Assembly: GCA_977006965.1 (NCBI GenBank)
Contig: OZ345354.1
Location: forward strand, 1,240,001-1,304,000
From: Phymatolithon calcareum
Lineage: Eukaryota; Rhodophyta; Florideophyceae; Hapalidiales
DNA: 64,000 bases
Direction of reading: 5' to 3'
In this document: positions 41,622 to 52,734 of the stretch, one piece after another
Layout of the letters: each line of letters starts with the position of its first letter
Numbering within the stretch: the stretch's first letter is position 1
Made by a program: the position numbers and the translations under genes
Notes under the pieces: model-generated
What the model was told of the DNA's origin: nothing
Database searches by the model: none
What the model saw: only the letters and a program-made list of their open reading frames with translations

Positions 41622-42550
41622 GGAGAATGTAGGAAATTGCGTAATTTCGATATTTCGAAAAAAATGATACAGTCTAAGAACCAACCAATTCACCCAAAAT
41701 ATATATGACCAATAACGTAGCCTAGCTGCGATTTCCAAAGTGACCCTCCATATGATGCGACAAAAAGGATCTTTCAATTGTTACTCCCAGATCTGAACGC
41801 GCCGTAGTAATTATGATTTCTTTTCGTGTGTTACGGAAAAAAACGGCTGCTGGGAAAAACGCCAAGCGAAACTTTCGTCATTGACAATTGGCAAGACACA
41901 GCGGAAAAAAGTTTCGCTTTCCTGTTTTTGTAGAGCCATAACTTTGCATAAAGAGAGTCGCAATGCATTCGGTCTTCGCGAAACTTTACTCTCTAGTGTT
42001 GGAACTACAAAGTTTCGCAAACAAATTTCTAAAATGTGCGCTCCTTGTCGGCGAAAGTTGCAAGCGAAAGTCGAAAGTTTCGCCTAAAAAGCGAAAGTTT
42101 CGATATCTGGAGGCAAGTTTCGTCAGGAATGCTTTTGGCTTTCTTGAATTTTTTCATATGTTTCGAAAGAACTCACTGAGGACTACCAAGTTTCCCGAGA
42201 AAATGATTTAAATGGTAAGTTTTTCAATTAAATATGTCCAATTGAAGTTCGGTGCTCGCCGAAAGTTTCAATTCCGGCACATGTCGTGCCACGTGTTCGT
42301 TTTTGCCAAGCGAAACTTTCGCTTGGCAAATTTTGTTCTGTAACTTACTGTTTCATATAGTTGTGTCGTATGTGAGAAGCCGAAAAACAATTGAAAAACT
42401 ATATATTATGCATCATAGTGAATGATACTTTGATAGATAATTATAGGTGTTCTATTGGTCACATGTTTCTTCTGCTTGGGGATTAGTTAGTTCCCAGAAT
42501 ATGCAAGGTTTCGTCGAAATATCGAAATTACGCAATTTTCTGCATTCTCC
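41622..42550. mobile_element. 929-bp non-autonomous element with palindrome-rich interior
   Basis: Terminal inverted repeats of 37 bp begin GGAGAATG and include AATTGCGTAATTTCGATATT (2 mismatches). There is no significant ORF. The interior holds many copies of CGAAA(C/G)TTTCG-like words in both orientations, between about 41865 and 42330. A target duplication is not evident. The right end directly abuts the next inverted-repeat element. Confidence 0.75.
42302..42330. repeat. 29-bp perfect palindrome
   Basis: Arms TTTGCCAAGCGAAA and TTTCGCTTGGCAAA around a single central C. It is the longest of the GCGAAA/TTTCGC motifs in this element. Confidence 0.85.
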
Positions 42551-43410
42551 AGGGGGGATCGCTATATAGTGCCACATAGAACCAGACTAAAAAATGCGCA
42601 CTATTTAGGTTCCGCACTAAATGAAATTTGAGGGACCGTTTCGCACTACTGTAAGCGTGTTTGCTGTGACCCCCAACGAAGTTGTACGGAGAACGGGGAG
42701 AACGATTTTACTGGCGTGTTTTATCTTCAGAACGCTTGTTGAACATCTCTGAGACAAGTAGCTGTCTCTCCTTCTCATTGTTCTGGTTACGGATAGCGTC
42801 TATGAATACCCGAAATGCTCGTTGAAGATGACTACTTGCGTCAGGAAGGTTACACAAAAACGGAGACTCTTGGAGAGGTCGAAACATGGTGTACAGCTCA
42901 GTGAGAGGTGGGGGAGATGCGATAACCGCAGAAACCTCTTCGTCTCCGCTTTCATTGTCAGGTTCTCTTGGGCTTTGGGCTACAACCTCCTCCAACATAT
43001 CCGAAACATCGGAAACGAACGCCTCATGAACATCTGTATCATCTTCAACCTCAAACCAATGCTCCACATCCTCGTGTCTGAGGTCATCATCGATTTCAGC
43101 TCTCAGGATGTCGTCACTCGGCAAACTGACTTTCAGTTTACGCAGCATCTCGATGACGTCGCTAACAACATGCGAAGTGCTTCAAGTTTTTTTGAAGCGC
43201 CAGCCGCGTTCTCTTCTGCCCTGGATGCCCCATCACTGTCGGCGGCGTGAAGATGGTGAACTGAGGAGACGAAGAGGAGAATGGCGGCCAGGAATGCCTT
43301 GTAAGCAGCCACAGCCTGTGTCTTTGATATGATAATCGTGCCAGCCCAAAATGGGTGGCACTAAGTAGAGGGTGGCACTATATAACCAGGCACTATATAG
43401 CGACCCCCCT
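42551..43410 (-). mobile_element. 860-bp DNA element with AGGGGGG termini
   Basis: Inverted termini AGGGGGG(A)TCGCTATATAG and onward through TGCC (42551-42573 and 43389-43410) match except for one extra A. A second TATATAGTGCC copy lies just inside the right end. It contains one minus-strand ORF (42708-43148). No clear target duplication is seen. Confidence 0.65.
42708..43148 (-). CDS. Acidic protein, possibly transposase C-terminus
   Basis: 146 codons, strongly acidic in the first half (AEIDDDLRHEDVEHWFEVED) with a basic end (FNKRSEDKTRQ). It resembles in character the acidic C-terminal tails of pogo/CENP-B-like transposases, but there is no catalytic motif, and the assignment rests on context within an inverted-repeat element. 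Confidence 0.35.
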   Translation of the reverse strand: MLRKLKVSLPSDDILRAEIDDDLRHEDVEHWFEVEDDTDVHEAFVSDVSDMLEEVVAQSPREPDNESGDEEVSAVIASPPPLTELYTMFRPLQESPFLCNLPDASSHLQRAFRVFIDAIRNQNNEKERQLLVSEMFNKRSEDKTRQ

Positions 43411-43431
43411 TGTACAGTATTGCGTACGGCA

Positions 43432-46005
43432 CTGGTGTCTATGTGGCGGGATTTTTCCCTCAACTGAGGGAATGAAATTCATTTAATTTTTACACACGAA
43501 AGCTACTCACTATCGGGCTCGTCAAAAACGTCGAGCTCATGGATATCTTCAACATGATTAGCCAGTAGAAGTGCTACATATGTATACTGCGGCTCCGTCA
43601 AGCTTATCAGATGATGAGTACATGAGTGTCGTCTTCTTGACTTTGCAAACTCTGCAGTTGTTTTGCACAGCAAATGAAGTCATCATTTCATCTGCAGTCT
43701 TCGTTTTCTTCGTGGAAGTTAAGTGGGTTCCAACACCACGCCCAGAGGTGAATGTGCGTTCTGGAGTCACTGAACGTCGACGACTATTACGCGAGTCGAA
43801 TGCGTTATCAATGAGTTGCTCGGGCAGCACTTCATAATATCTTCGCTGCGTCACGTGGTCCTGAGACTCTGGATGAGCACCAAAAAACAAATGCTAGCTA
43901 TCAAACACGCAAATTGGCAGAAGAGATGTCTTCACACCAAACGACCAGTCCTCGGTGCGGATTTTTTCTCCACATTCAACTCTCTTGGCGACATAGATTG
44001 TGCTTGTCAATTTGAGCACACGCAGAGTAATATTTCTCGCATATTTCAAGCTGGGGGACAGAAAGCTCAGCCCGAGAAGGCCCATCTTCAAGCTGACGCC
44101 AGCGCACACCATTGTATGGCTTTCCGTCCATGGTCGTGAACGTAGTTGAAATGAAACAGGATATAAAGTCTCCGTTTACTGTGCGAATTCTCCAGAACTG
44201 ACGGGAAACTATTCCACAAATTGGACATAGAATTTGGCGCTCGAACCATGGTACATTATGAACAAGAGTACTTGGCTCACAGTCGGGCGTGATGACATCA
44301 AACTCCTCTTGCAATTCTTGGTTCTAAGAGCCTTGCAAGGCGTACGCCAGAGAGCCCGGAAGAGGGCATTCAGAGCTTCCACAGGTTTTGTCGAAGTTTT
44401 TGTAGCCTTCTCGGGAGTTTCTGGTTGCTATTGCGCGAGGCAAAATGAATCCTGGAGGACATGGTGCCTTGTACCAGAGTATGGGGCCACAAGACGACGC
44501 AGTACAACTGTATTATGGGCAGTTTCACCTTCTAAACCGTTTTGCTTCTCGCCCTCTGCCGTGGTCCCCAGCTCAAGATGTAGCATTATCTCACGTCTTC
44601 CTTAGGCTGAATTCTGTAACTCGTAACATTTCTCTGGTTTACGGTGGATGGCGATGTACTGAAGGAGGCCATTTTCAATCCAATGACCTCCGTTGCCATG
44701 CCAAAGAGATATGAGCTTGTCAAAGCAAACCAGGTCTAACTGAAAGACAGAGTGTTTTTTGTGATCATTAATGGCATCGACAAAATCCTGAACGAGCGCC
44801 TACCGATACTGTACAGACAACATAGTGCATTGTTCACGTGGTTACACGGTGAATGAGACGCACCGGAGGTACTCGGAGAACCTGGATCCGGTCATCCTAC
44901 TGTTTGAAAATGAAGGAGCGAGGATATACTTGTTCCCCATGGAAGACTTCCACAATTCTCTTTGCGCCCAACTCATGAGGACGAGTATTCCGAATATCTT
45001 AGCCTCCATTGTTCCTATTCGTTTCAGCTTAGCGGATGCCAAAGCAACAGTTATTTGCAGATGCACTCGGCGAAACATCTTCATGAAGGAATCGTACGGT
45101 GTGTGGAACCCGGTGCCACCATTCTCGGATATAACTTCTCTTTTTATAGTGCGAACTTTCCAGAACTGACGGGGAATCCTGCCCCAACTGGACATAGAAC
45201 TTGGCGCTCGAACCGTGGCACTTCATGAGCAAATATTCTCTGCGCACAGTTTCGTGCAATGATATCAAGCTCCTCTTGCGATTATTTTCCCAAAAACCAT
45301 GCAGGTTGTAGGAGAGAGAGCCCGCAAGAGGGCGTTCAGGCTCCTGTTGACTGTATGGTAGGTTTGTGTTGCGTTCTGTCGAGAGAGTGGTTCATACTGA
45401 ACGGGGAACTCGGCGTTTGGCGAAGAAGATGTTCGACCGCGAGAACTGTAAGCCGGCGTTCGAGGTACAGAATTTTGCCTGCTGGGACTCGATACAACCA
45501 TTCGAGAGGAATGAACGCCTTCGTCAGCCTTCTCTGCCTTGACGTTAACAATCTTGATAGTCTTAATCTCAGTCTTCTCGATTGGCTTCTGAACAAGGAC
45601 CCATTTCAAGCGAAGTGACGTGCTCGAGCGACCCTGATTTCATCAACGTGCACCTCTTGAACAGTGCCGTTCAACTTTTTTGACTTATAAAACGCTCCAT
45701 ATAGTCGGCAGCACTCTGAGAGACTTTTCAATGATGTTTCTTTGCTGTGTACGGCTGCACTGACCACTCGGCGCGGGTCTTTTTCTAAAGGCATAGAAGA
45801 TGTGTTTTTTCTGAGTGACCAACAGATTTTCGTTCCTACCGGCGAACGACGCGGTTTTAAGGTAGTAAAATGGGTACTCCCACCAAGAAAAAAAGGTCAC
45901 CTTTCCGAATATGGCGCTAAAAAGACTGTTCCGCATTCTTTTTACAAACGTTTTTGAGCTTTTAAATCCACCCTCAATTGAGGCTGTTCGTCACATAGAC
46001 ACTAG
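43432..46005 (-). mobile_element. piggyBac-like element copy 1 (mosaic, decayed)
   Basis: Related ends CTGGTGTCTATGTG (43432) and CACATAGACACTAG (to 46005) are flanked by GGCA on both sides. The minus strand carries, from the right, an N-terminal region (DPRRVVSAAVHSKETS, 45794-45606, and 45609-45265). A domain start follows (GRIPRQFWKVRT, TPYDSFMKMFRRVHL, 45195-44842). A second N-terminal block (EFDVITPDCEP, VPWFERQILCPICG) then runs directly into a C-terminal block (DGKPYNGVRWRQLE, QIDKHNLCRQ; 44314-43976), and last comes the C-terminal cysteine cluster (CRVCKVKKTT, 43890-43558). Frames are broken throughout. The repeated N-terminal block suggests two overlapping or nested copies. Confidence 0.65.
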
Positions 46006-46852
46006 GGCACCGTGGAGTCATGTGGAGTACGAACAAAAACCCTCTTCTTTATCTGACAGTATGCTAGATTTGTACTGTATAACGGGACAGCACCACATCC
46101 GCAGTCTTCTGTTTCCTTTTTTGGTGTTAGATGGGTACCAATACCGCTACCAGAGACGAATATCCCGCTCAGGAGTGGCGGACTGACGTCGAGCGTAGTA
46201 CTAGTCGTATGAGTTGCAAATCAACTGCGTCGCCAGCTCTTCGTGAAACTTATACCGGGTCACTTCCTTATATCCATTCGGGTGAGACCCGAAGTATAGC
46301 TAGATATTAACGACGCACACTGAAAACAGTGAAATTTTGCAGCGAATCGACTATACTTGCTTACGTACCTTTTTCTCCAAACTCGGGCTCTCCTGTCGCT
46401 ACCCATTGTGCATGTAAATTTGAGCATGCCGGATATTTCGCCTACTTCAGGTTAACGTATCGACAGCTCAACACCGGCAGGTCTATTCTCCAGTTGACGC
46501 TAATGTATCCGACAATACGGATTACCTTCCAGGGTTGCAGATGTCTTCAAAACAAAGTATCAGCGATATCGGTACAGCCACATAGCAGTCAGAATTTGTG
46601 GGCCACCATCTCAGCACTTGCGCACGATAAAGGCACATTCAGCCCTCTGTAATAATATCTACGGTTGTTTGCCACTCCTGGTGCCAAGATCCTTGAAATG
46701 AATATTCCCGGGAGCCGAGAAGAGAGCGTTGGGAAATTCTCTAATTTCCAAGAGGTGTCAACACAGCATGGCGATTGTCTCGGATAGGAGTCCGTGGAGA
46801 GGAAGGACTGATATCCTTAAGAAATCTGTTCGGGTTTCCACTGTAGGCAGCT
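46006..46852. other. Gene-free, contains a diverged piggyBac-like fragment
   Basis: About 46095-46185 aligns with 47150-47240 of copy 2 (shared words GCAGTCTTC, GGGT(A/T)CCAA, ACCGCT, CAGGAGTGG) but is much more diverged. The rest is unassigned. Confidence 0.5.
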
Positions 46853-48497
46853 CTAGTGTCTAGTTTACTGAAATTTTTCCTCAATTGAGGGGCACTTTTC
46901 CCTCAATTGAGGTAACGAAAATCATTTAATTTTTGCGCATGAAAGCTACTCACTATCGGGCACATCAAAAGCGTCAAGCTCATGGATGTCTTCCACATGC
47001 TTCGCGAAGCAATTCCTGCCAGTAGACGTGCCGCAAATGAATATTGCGGCACCTTCTAGCCTGTTACATGATGAGCACACCAGCGTTGTCTTCTTGACTT
47101 TGCAGACCCTGCAGTTCTTTTGCGAAGCAAAATTAGTCATCATGCCATCCGCAGTCTTCCTTTTCTTTCTCGTGGGGGTTAAGTGGGTTCCAACACCGCT
47201 CCCGGAGACAAAAATACGTTCAGGAGTGGTTGAGCGGCGACGAGTATGACGCGAATCGAACGAGTTATCGATGAGTTGCTCGGCCAGCACTTCATAATAC
47301 CTTCGTTGCGTCATGTGATCCTGATACTCTGCATGCGCATCGGGGAATAAAAGCCAGCTGTCAACCACACAAATCGCCTGGTAGTCTGCCATAGATCTGT
47401 CTTAGCGCTGAACTCAAATCTTGTCATGAGGACGAGGATTCCGAAAAACTTAATCAGCTCTGTGGCCGTAGTCTCTTTTCGCGCGATTCATTTCAGCTTC
47501 GCGGACGTCCATGCTGCTATTTTTCGAAGGTGACCTTGCGGAAACATGGTCATAAAGCAATCATAGGGCGTGTGATGCCCAATACCACCATTTTCCGATA
47601 TAAAATCTCCATGTGGAGTGCGAACTGTCCAGAACTGACGTGGAATTCGTCCTCCAATCGGGCATAGAACTTGTCGCTCGTACCATGGCACCCCATGAGC
47701 AATATCGTTGGGTTCTCGGTCGGATGTGATGACATCTACTTCCTCTTGCGACACCTGGTCCCAAGAGCCTTGCATGGCGTAGGCGAGAGTGCCTGGTATA
47801 GGGCGTCCATAGCTTCTGAGGGTTGTATCGAAGCTTGTGTGCCGTTTTGGAGAGCTTGTGGTTGCGACTGGGGACAATAAACTGGCATTTGGCGAAGAAG
47901 ACGGACGACCACGAGTACTGTAAGCCGGATTTTGTGGTGCAGAGTTCTGCGTGCTGGGACTTGATACAAGCATTCGAGAGGACGGAGAACCTTCGTCAAC
48001 CTTTCCTGCCTTGATATTAACAATCTTGAGTGTCTTAATCTTAGTTTTCTCAGTCGGTTTCTGAACTAGGACCCATTCCACGCGAAGCGATGTGCTTGCG
48101 CGCCCATTGATTTCATTCAATAGTACCTCCAGAACTGTGTCGTTCACCTTTTTTGACTTGGAAAAGGCTCCATAGAGCCTGCAACACTCTGCGAGACTGG
48201 TCACTGATGTTGCCTTAGTGTGTACGGACGCGCCGACCACTCGGCGCGGGTCTTTTTCTCGTGACATGGCAGGTCCGCTTCTTCTAACTGAAAATTGTAA
48301 TTTCGTTCCTACCGCCGAACGACGCCCATTTAAGGCCGTAGTTTGGGTACTCCTCAGGCAGAACACAAGCCCGCCTTCCCAAAGTTGGCGCGAACTTTCT
48401 GTTTCGCATTCTTTGTACATACTTTTTTGAGCTTTCAAAAAGCCCCTCAATTGAGGGATTTATCCTCAATTGAGGTGGTTAGTAAACTAGACACTAG
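46853..48497 (-). mobile_element. piggyBac-like element copy 2, internal deletion derivative
   Basis: Perfect 17-bp inverted ends CTAGTGTCTAGTTTACT (46853-46869 and 48481-48497). Just inside each end lie two copies of the 12-bp palindrome CCTCAATTGAGG (46879-46890, 46901-46912; 48445-48456, 48464-48475). The transposase keeps its N-terminal and C-terminal regions but lacks the catalytic core between them. At 1,645 bp this is a non-autonomous derivative. Either CTAG is the outermost part of the terminus, or the element inserted at CTAG and duplicated it. Confidence 0.8.
46946..48267 (-). pseudogene. piggyBac-like transposase lacking the DDE core
   Basis: From ATG 48267 (MSREKDPRRVVGASVHTKAT) the frame runs to 47488 and includes VPWYERQVLCPIGGRIPRQF and HHTPYDCFMTMFPQGHLRKI, the usual beginning of the piggyBac transposase domain. 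After a break, 47392-46946 encodes the C-terminal part: MTQRRYYEVLAEQLIDNSFD and a Cys-rich finger (CRVCKVKKTTLVCSSC ... NCFAKH). The three catalytic aspartates would lie between these two parts and are missing. Confidence 0.75.
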
Positions 48498-48984
48498 ATG
48501 TCAAAAGAGCCGTTGCATCTTCTCGGCTCAGGCGGCTATTCCCAACTTGATGTGTCAGTTGAGCGTTTTCGACAACATTCCTTGGCTTCAAAGTGATAAT
48601 CTTGAAGGTGTGCAACTTAGTTTTAATTTCCGAATGTCTCACCAAAATTCACTTTACGCGAAATGAACTTGTTGAATAACCCCTAGTCTGTCCAACAAGA
48701 GCTTCCAGAACGGTCCCACTTAGCTGTTTAGATATTTTAAGAGGGTTGTAAGCTCGGGAGCACTCTCATAGATAATTTACCGCAGTTTATTTCGCTTGAA
48801 CGGGAGCACAAACTTGTCGGTCTTTTTCCTGTCCCATCGGAGCATTTAGCTCTTAGAGTAGATGGTTGAATTTTGCTTCCTATAATCGCAATATTCCGTA
48901 AATGGTAGGAGTTGCGATCTCCGAGCACAGAACAAACGGCGTCCCTTCCGCGTGTGGCAACAGCGTTCCCAACGCTTACGAAGG
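48498..48984. other. No supported gene
   Basis: Short open frames only, between the piggyBac-like element and the lipase pseudogene. It should contain the lost 3' part of the lipase copy, but I cannot align it. Confidence 0.45.
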
Positions 48985-49598
48985 CAAATTTCGATCATAA
49001 TTTTGAGCTTTTTAGCGACAATAATAAGAACGACATCGGTGATCGACGCGAAGCGGAGTACTTGTCGAGCCATCAGCGGTCGATCTTTTGCGCGAGCGTC
49101 CGGTTGACCACGGGGGGCTGTCCGAACGTGGTGACGGCGGCCAGATGCGAGTTGTCGTCGAAGCGGAGCGCGGCGACCGTCGCAAAGGCGCCGCCGCGCG
49201 AGTGTCCACCGAACACAACGGGACAGCGCGACCTGCTACGCAGGTAGTACTCGAGCTTGATCCAGTACGACTTGACCTGGTTCCAGAAGCCTGCGTGCAC
49301 CCGACCGCCGAGTTTGTGCACCGTCGCCGCGTTACAGTTGCCCGCCTGCATTGCCGAACTAGTCGCTGACACGCTGAATCTGGCGGCTCTGGAACACGGC
49401 GAGCTGGTACGCGTCGTGCGAGAGGAGGGCGTACTGCACAGTGGCGTCGCTCGGTCGGTACGACATGAAGGCCTTGCGGAAGCGGGCATCGTGACCCCGC
49501 GCGGTCCCCAGCAGATTGTGCTTTCCGCTGTAGAGAACGCAGTTGTCGGAGAGTGCGGCTACCAACGGGGCGAGACGCTCCGGGCGTAAGTCGGTCAT
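48985..49598 (-). pseudogene. Class-3 lipase-like pseudogene
   Basis: It starts at ATG 49598 (MTDLRPERLAPLVAALS), which aligns with MVLRPRDLVPQVMALS of the intact paralogue at 57974-58846. The nucleophile elbow is present (VVFGGHSRGGAFATVAALRF, 49489-49073 frame), but it lies in a different frame from the N-terminal part. A further shift near 49073 moves the Asp region (VLRFASITDVV) to a third frame. The C-terminal part with the catalytic His is not found. It is a tandem paralogue separated from the intact gene by about 8.4 kb of nested transposons. Confidence 0.8.
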
Positions 49599-49678
49599 CT
49601 TTTTGTTATTTGGTAGCGTTGACGGAGCACCATACTGTAAGAGTGCTCGCATAAATGGGGTTGTACAGTATTGGTGCA

Positions 49679-51278
49679 TACAGGTTGACATGGTCCGTTT
49701 TGGTCAGGTTTGGTCCAGACTCCGGCCATAAACCAGACCACTAAATTTTTAATTCTTTCTAGACCAGACCACTTGGGCTGGAAAGAAGGGGTAGACCAGA
49801 CCGGGAAGAAAAACCATCGTTTGGGACCGAGCTAGCACATATTTATGATCGGCAATATCTTACAGTGCGTAGTTCAAAAATTCTAAATTACTGTCAAAAA
49901 ACTATATCATATTCCCAGTTGCCTCTGCCGCGAACGCAGCAGAAGGCAGCTGACAATAGATTCATCACTAAGTGTGGACCGTTTTCCACCTACTAAGTAT
50001 CCAGCAGTGGAAAATGTGCTCTCACTGGCCACCGAGGAGGCCTGGACTGCCAGTACGTCCCTAGCCAGTTTTGCCACATGTGGAAATCGCGTCGCATTGC
50101 CCATCCACCAATCAAGTGGGTTCGAATTACGATCGCGTATAGCAGTCGCCTGCAAAAACTTCGAAACTTCATCCGCAGAGTCGGCTTCATGGGACCTTGT
50201 AGGCCGGCTGTAGCACGTTAAGCAGAGATATAAACTCCTTGTTTGATACTGTAGAAAAGGGAGCCGTAGTGTCGACAATCCATCGAATTAACTGGGAAGC
50301 ATAGTTTTCTTGATCCCTTTTGTTAAATCCATTTTTGATGAGATCACCGGACGTTTAGAAAGTTGCCTGTGAGTGCCCCTCTTTTAAATATCCATGCGAG
50401 CGGGCGTGGCCGGTGAGTGTGCTCGTGCCTTGGGGTTTTTTGTATTTTTTAGACATTTTGTGCAGGTTGCAGTACGTTCCCCGTTGATATCCGCGAGTTC
50501 GAAGTAGTCCCAGACCTTTCTCGTTTTTAACTTTTTGCGTGAAGGTCCGTGCCTGTTCTCTGAACATTCTTGCGTAACTGCCGTTCCTTCAGTGCGTTGA
50601 GAATGCTCTGAAGGTTCGGGCAATATGTTTCCGGATTCCTCCTGCTGTGACCGCAGGTGCACATGTGCCTCGTCAGAGGCCATGGCGGGGTTGAAGACGT
50701 TTGGTCTGGGTGTGTGTGTTGAACTGCAGAGGCTAAGCTAGTAGATTAGTATAATTACCAGGAATTTAGCAAGCGATTAGTTCCTCCACTGTACAAGGAA
50801 GAGCAGAAATCTCCTTTCTGCAATATCGGCCACAATGATTTCACGTTTTTTTACTGCATTATGACATTGCAAGCACTTCCCGGCTCCGATAAACATACTG
50901 TTCGAGTTCTAGGACAGCTATCGCCATAATATACAGTACATGCATCGTGAGTTAAAATTAGTCGTAAATTATTTCCAACGCCCCTGCAGGCTCATGCGCG
51001 CAGGCGTTGCTGGCGCTGTGTTGGCCACGGCGCTCCAGACGGCGCGGAACCATCGAGCACGCAGCATGCCGAGCGACGATCGCAGCAAAGCATCAGACCA
51101 CTTTACATTATCATAGAAAATGTGGTCCCGATACGCAGAGTCCTTCAGACCAGACCACGAATTTATGATAAATATCCTTACAGACCAGACCATGAAAAGA
51201 CCGCAGACCACGGTCTGGGCTGAAATGGTTTGGTTAACCGGTCTAGGACCGGTCCAGACCGGACCATGTCAAGCTGTA
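49679..51278 (-). mobile_element. hAT element 2 (Ac-like), internally deleted
   Basis: Termini TACAGGTTGACATGGTCCG (left) and, on the other strand, TACAGCTTGACATGGTCCG (right) differ at one base. Exact 8-bp duplications TTGGTGCA flank them (49671-49678 and 51279-51286). Subterminal regions carry many AGACCAGACC words. The remaining coding parts are a BED finger and the C-terminal dimerisation domain. At 1,600 bp it lacks the catalytic middle. Confidence 0.92.
49907..50683 (-). pseudogene. hAT transposase remnant: BED finger and dimerisation domain
   Basis: The 50683-50384 frame contains KVWDYFELADINGERTATC followed by TKC, a BED-type zinc finger start. The 50278-49907 frame contains NPLDWWMGNATRFPHVAKLA and ASSVASESTFSTAGYLVGG, the canonical hAT C-terminal signature. 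The roughly 400-residue catalytic region between them is missing. Confidence 0.85.
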
Positions 51279-52061
51279 TTGGTGCATCTCGTGCCAGCGT
51301 CCACAGTGTCTTTTCGTACGTATGATACTGAGTGATGCGCTGGATGCACCAGCGATTCGCAGCAAGTTGTTTTTCTTGGAGTTGTCATATCGTTCACCGA
51401 ACGATATTTTCACTTGTTTTCGAAGTGTTATATTTTGAGGAAATTCGCTGCATGGACCGAAAAAGGTGGCAAAATTCGCTAAATCGACACCCTTGCAAAA
51501 ACTACTACTCGTTATGATTTCAGCTAGACAGCCGCTTATCATTACATGTAATTAAGAGGATTTATTGAGAAGGTACCATGTGTCCCAACTTGAGGAAAGT
51601 CGGCACGTTTCTAATCGCGTTATACTAGCATCGAGAGTTGTCAGTTATCTTATTCAGAATTGCATAATATCACGTCAATGGCTCGTGCCACTTCATTCTC
51701 TTCGGTAGGGGTCCATGTGGGCTTCTTCAGGGTTCTGCTGCGTGTACCAATTGCCCATGCTCCTTGACTACCCATATATTCAATCAGCTTCCTTATTATT
51801 ACACTACAAATCCGCTACGCAAAGTACTCTGCACCTCGTCGCATTCGACTGCTGAGCTAACTCACAACGCTCTCGCCCGAACGGTCTGAACTCATGGAGA
51901 AGAGGGAGCTCGTGCTAAGGGTGGGTGACTGCCCTGGAGCAAACTTTGACGACGTTGTCAACCTCGTAATCGCCCACAACACGTCTATTGGCAAGGCAAG
52001 TTCCTCACGCCTTGCTGCTACAAGAAGCACCAGGAAAATCCTCTGACCGGAGAAGTCGCTT

Positions 52062-52477
52062 GTGGAGCCGGAGGTCATCGAAAGTGACATGCTGAGGTTT
52101 GTTGTTAGCAGCCAAGTGACACCATTCCCTGTGGTAGTTAACAGCGACTACCGCGCTACATGCTCTTGCCGCCACTTTGAAGAGCACCAGCGGCCATGTA
52201 TCCACGTCGTCGTTGCACTTTTGTACTGTTCTAGACGCTTGGCGCAGCATCGAGTCGCGCTCGACCCGTGAAACAAGATCTGGTGTGGGACCCATGGCTA
52301 TTGATAACGTGGGCCAAGCAACACGAGGGCATCATCATTCGTGTTGCAGTCACTGATTACCAGCTAGTACAGGATGATTTGGTTCCGTTTGACCTTGTCG
52401 CTAAGCTGGGCCGCAAGCGCAAGAGGCCCTACTTCCCGTCCGAAATGAGGTCCCGTCACGGCTCCTCGTGCGGAAAC
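52062..52477 (+). pseudogene. MULE transposase C-terminal part, SWIM zinc finger
   Basis: NSDYRATCSCRHFEEHQRPC followed by IHVVVALLY is a SWIM finger (C-x-C...C-x-H), the C-terminal module of MULE/FAR1-type transposases. After a frame change near 52268 comes DLVWDPWLLITWAKQHEG and LVQDDLVPFDLVAKLGRKRK. The frame is cut by the copia element at SSCGN and resumes at 57119. There is no catalytic domain upstream; only a short unrelated frame from about 51894. Confidence 0.75.
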
Positions 52478-52666
52478 TGTTGACTTCTCAACTCTGCTGT
52501 TTAGTTTCGGCTATCCTACGGTCTCCTACTTATAGTGCGCGGCGCCCGGAGACACCGGGAATCACTCTAAGCACTCGGGATAGCTGGTGTGTTGCCGTTG
52601 GGTCCTGCGACTAGCTCCGTAGCGTTCTGTAAGCTACATACCGCACGCGAGCTATCGCGAGTGTCA
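52478..52666 (-). repeat. Copia 3' LTR
   Basis: 189 bp, identical to 56930-57118. The 3' side of the internal region next to it lacks an obvious polypurine tract. Confidence 0.95.
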
Positions 52667-52734
52667 ACGCATAGGATGTGGATCGATCTCAGTCCGCAGT
52701 TCGCGGATTAGGGCCTGAAATTAATGTGGATCTA

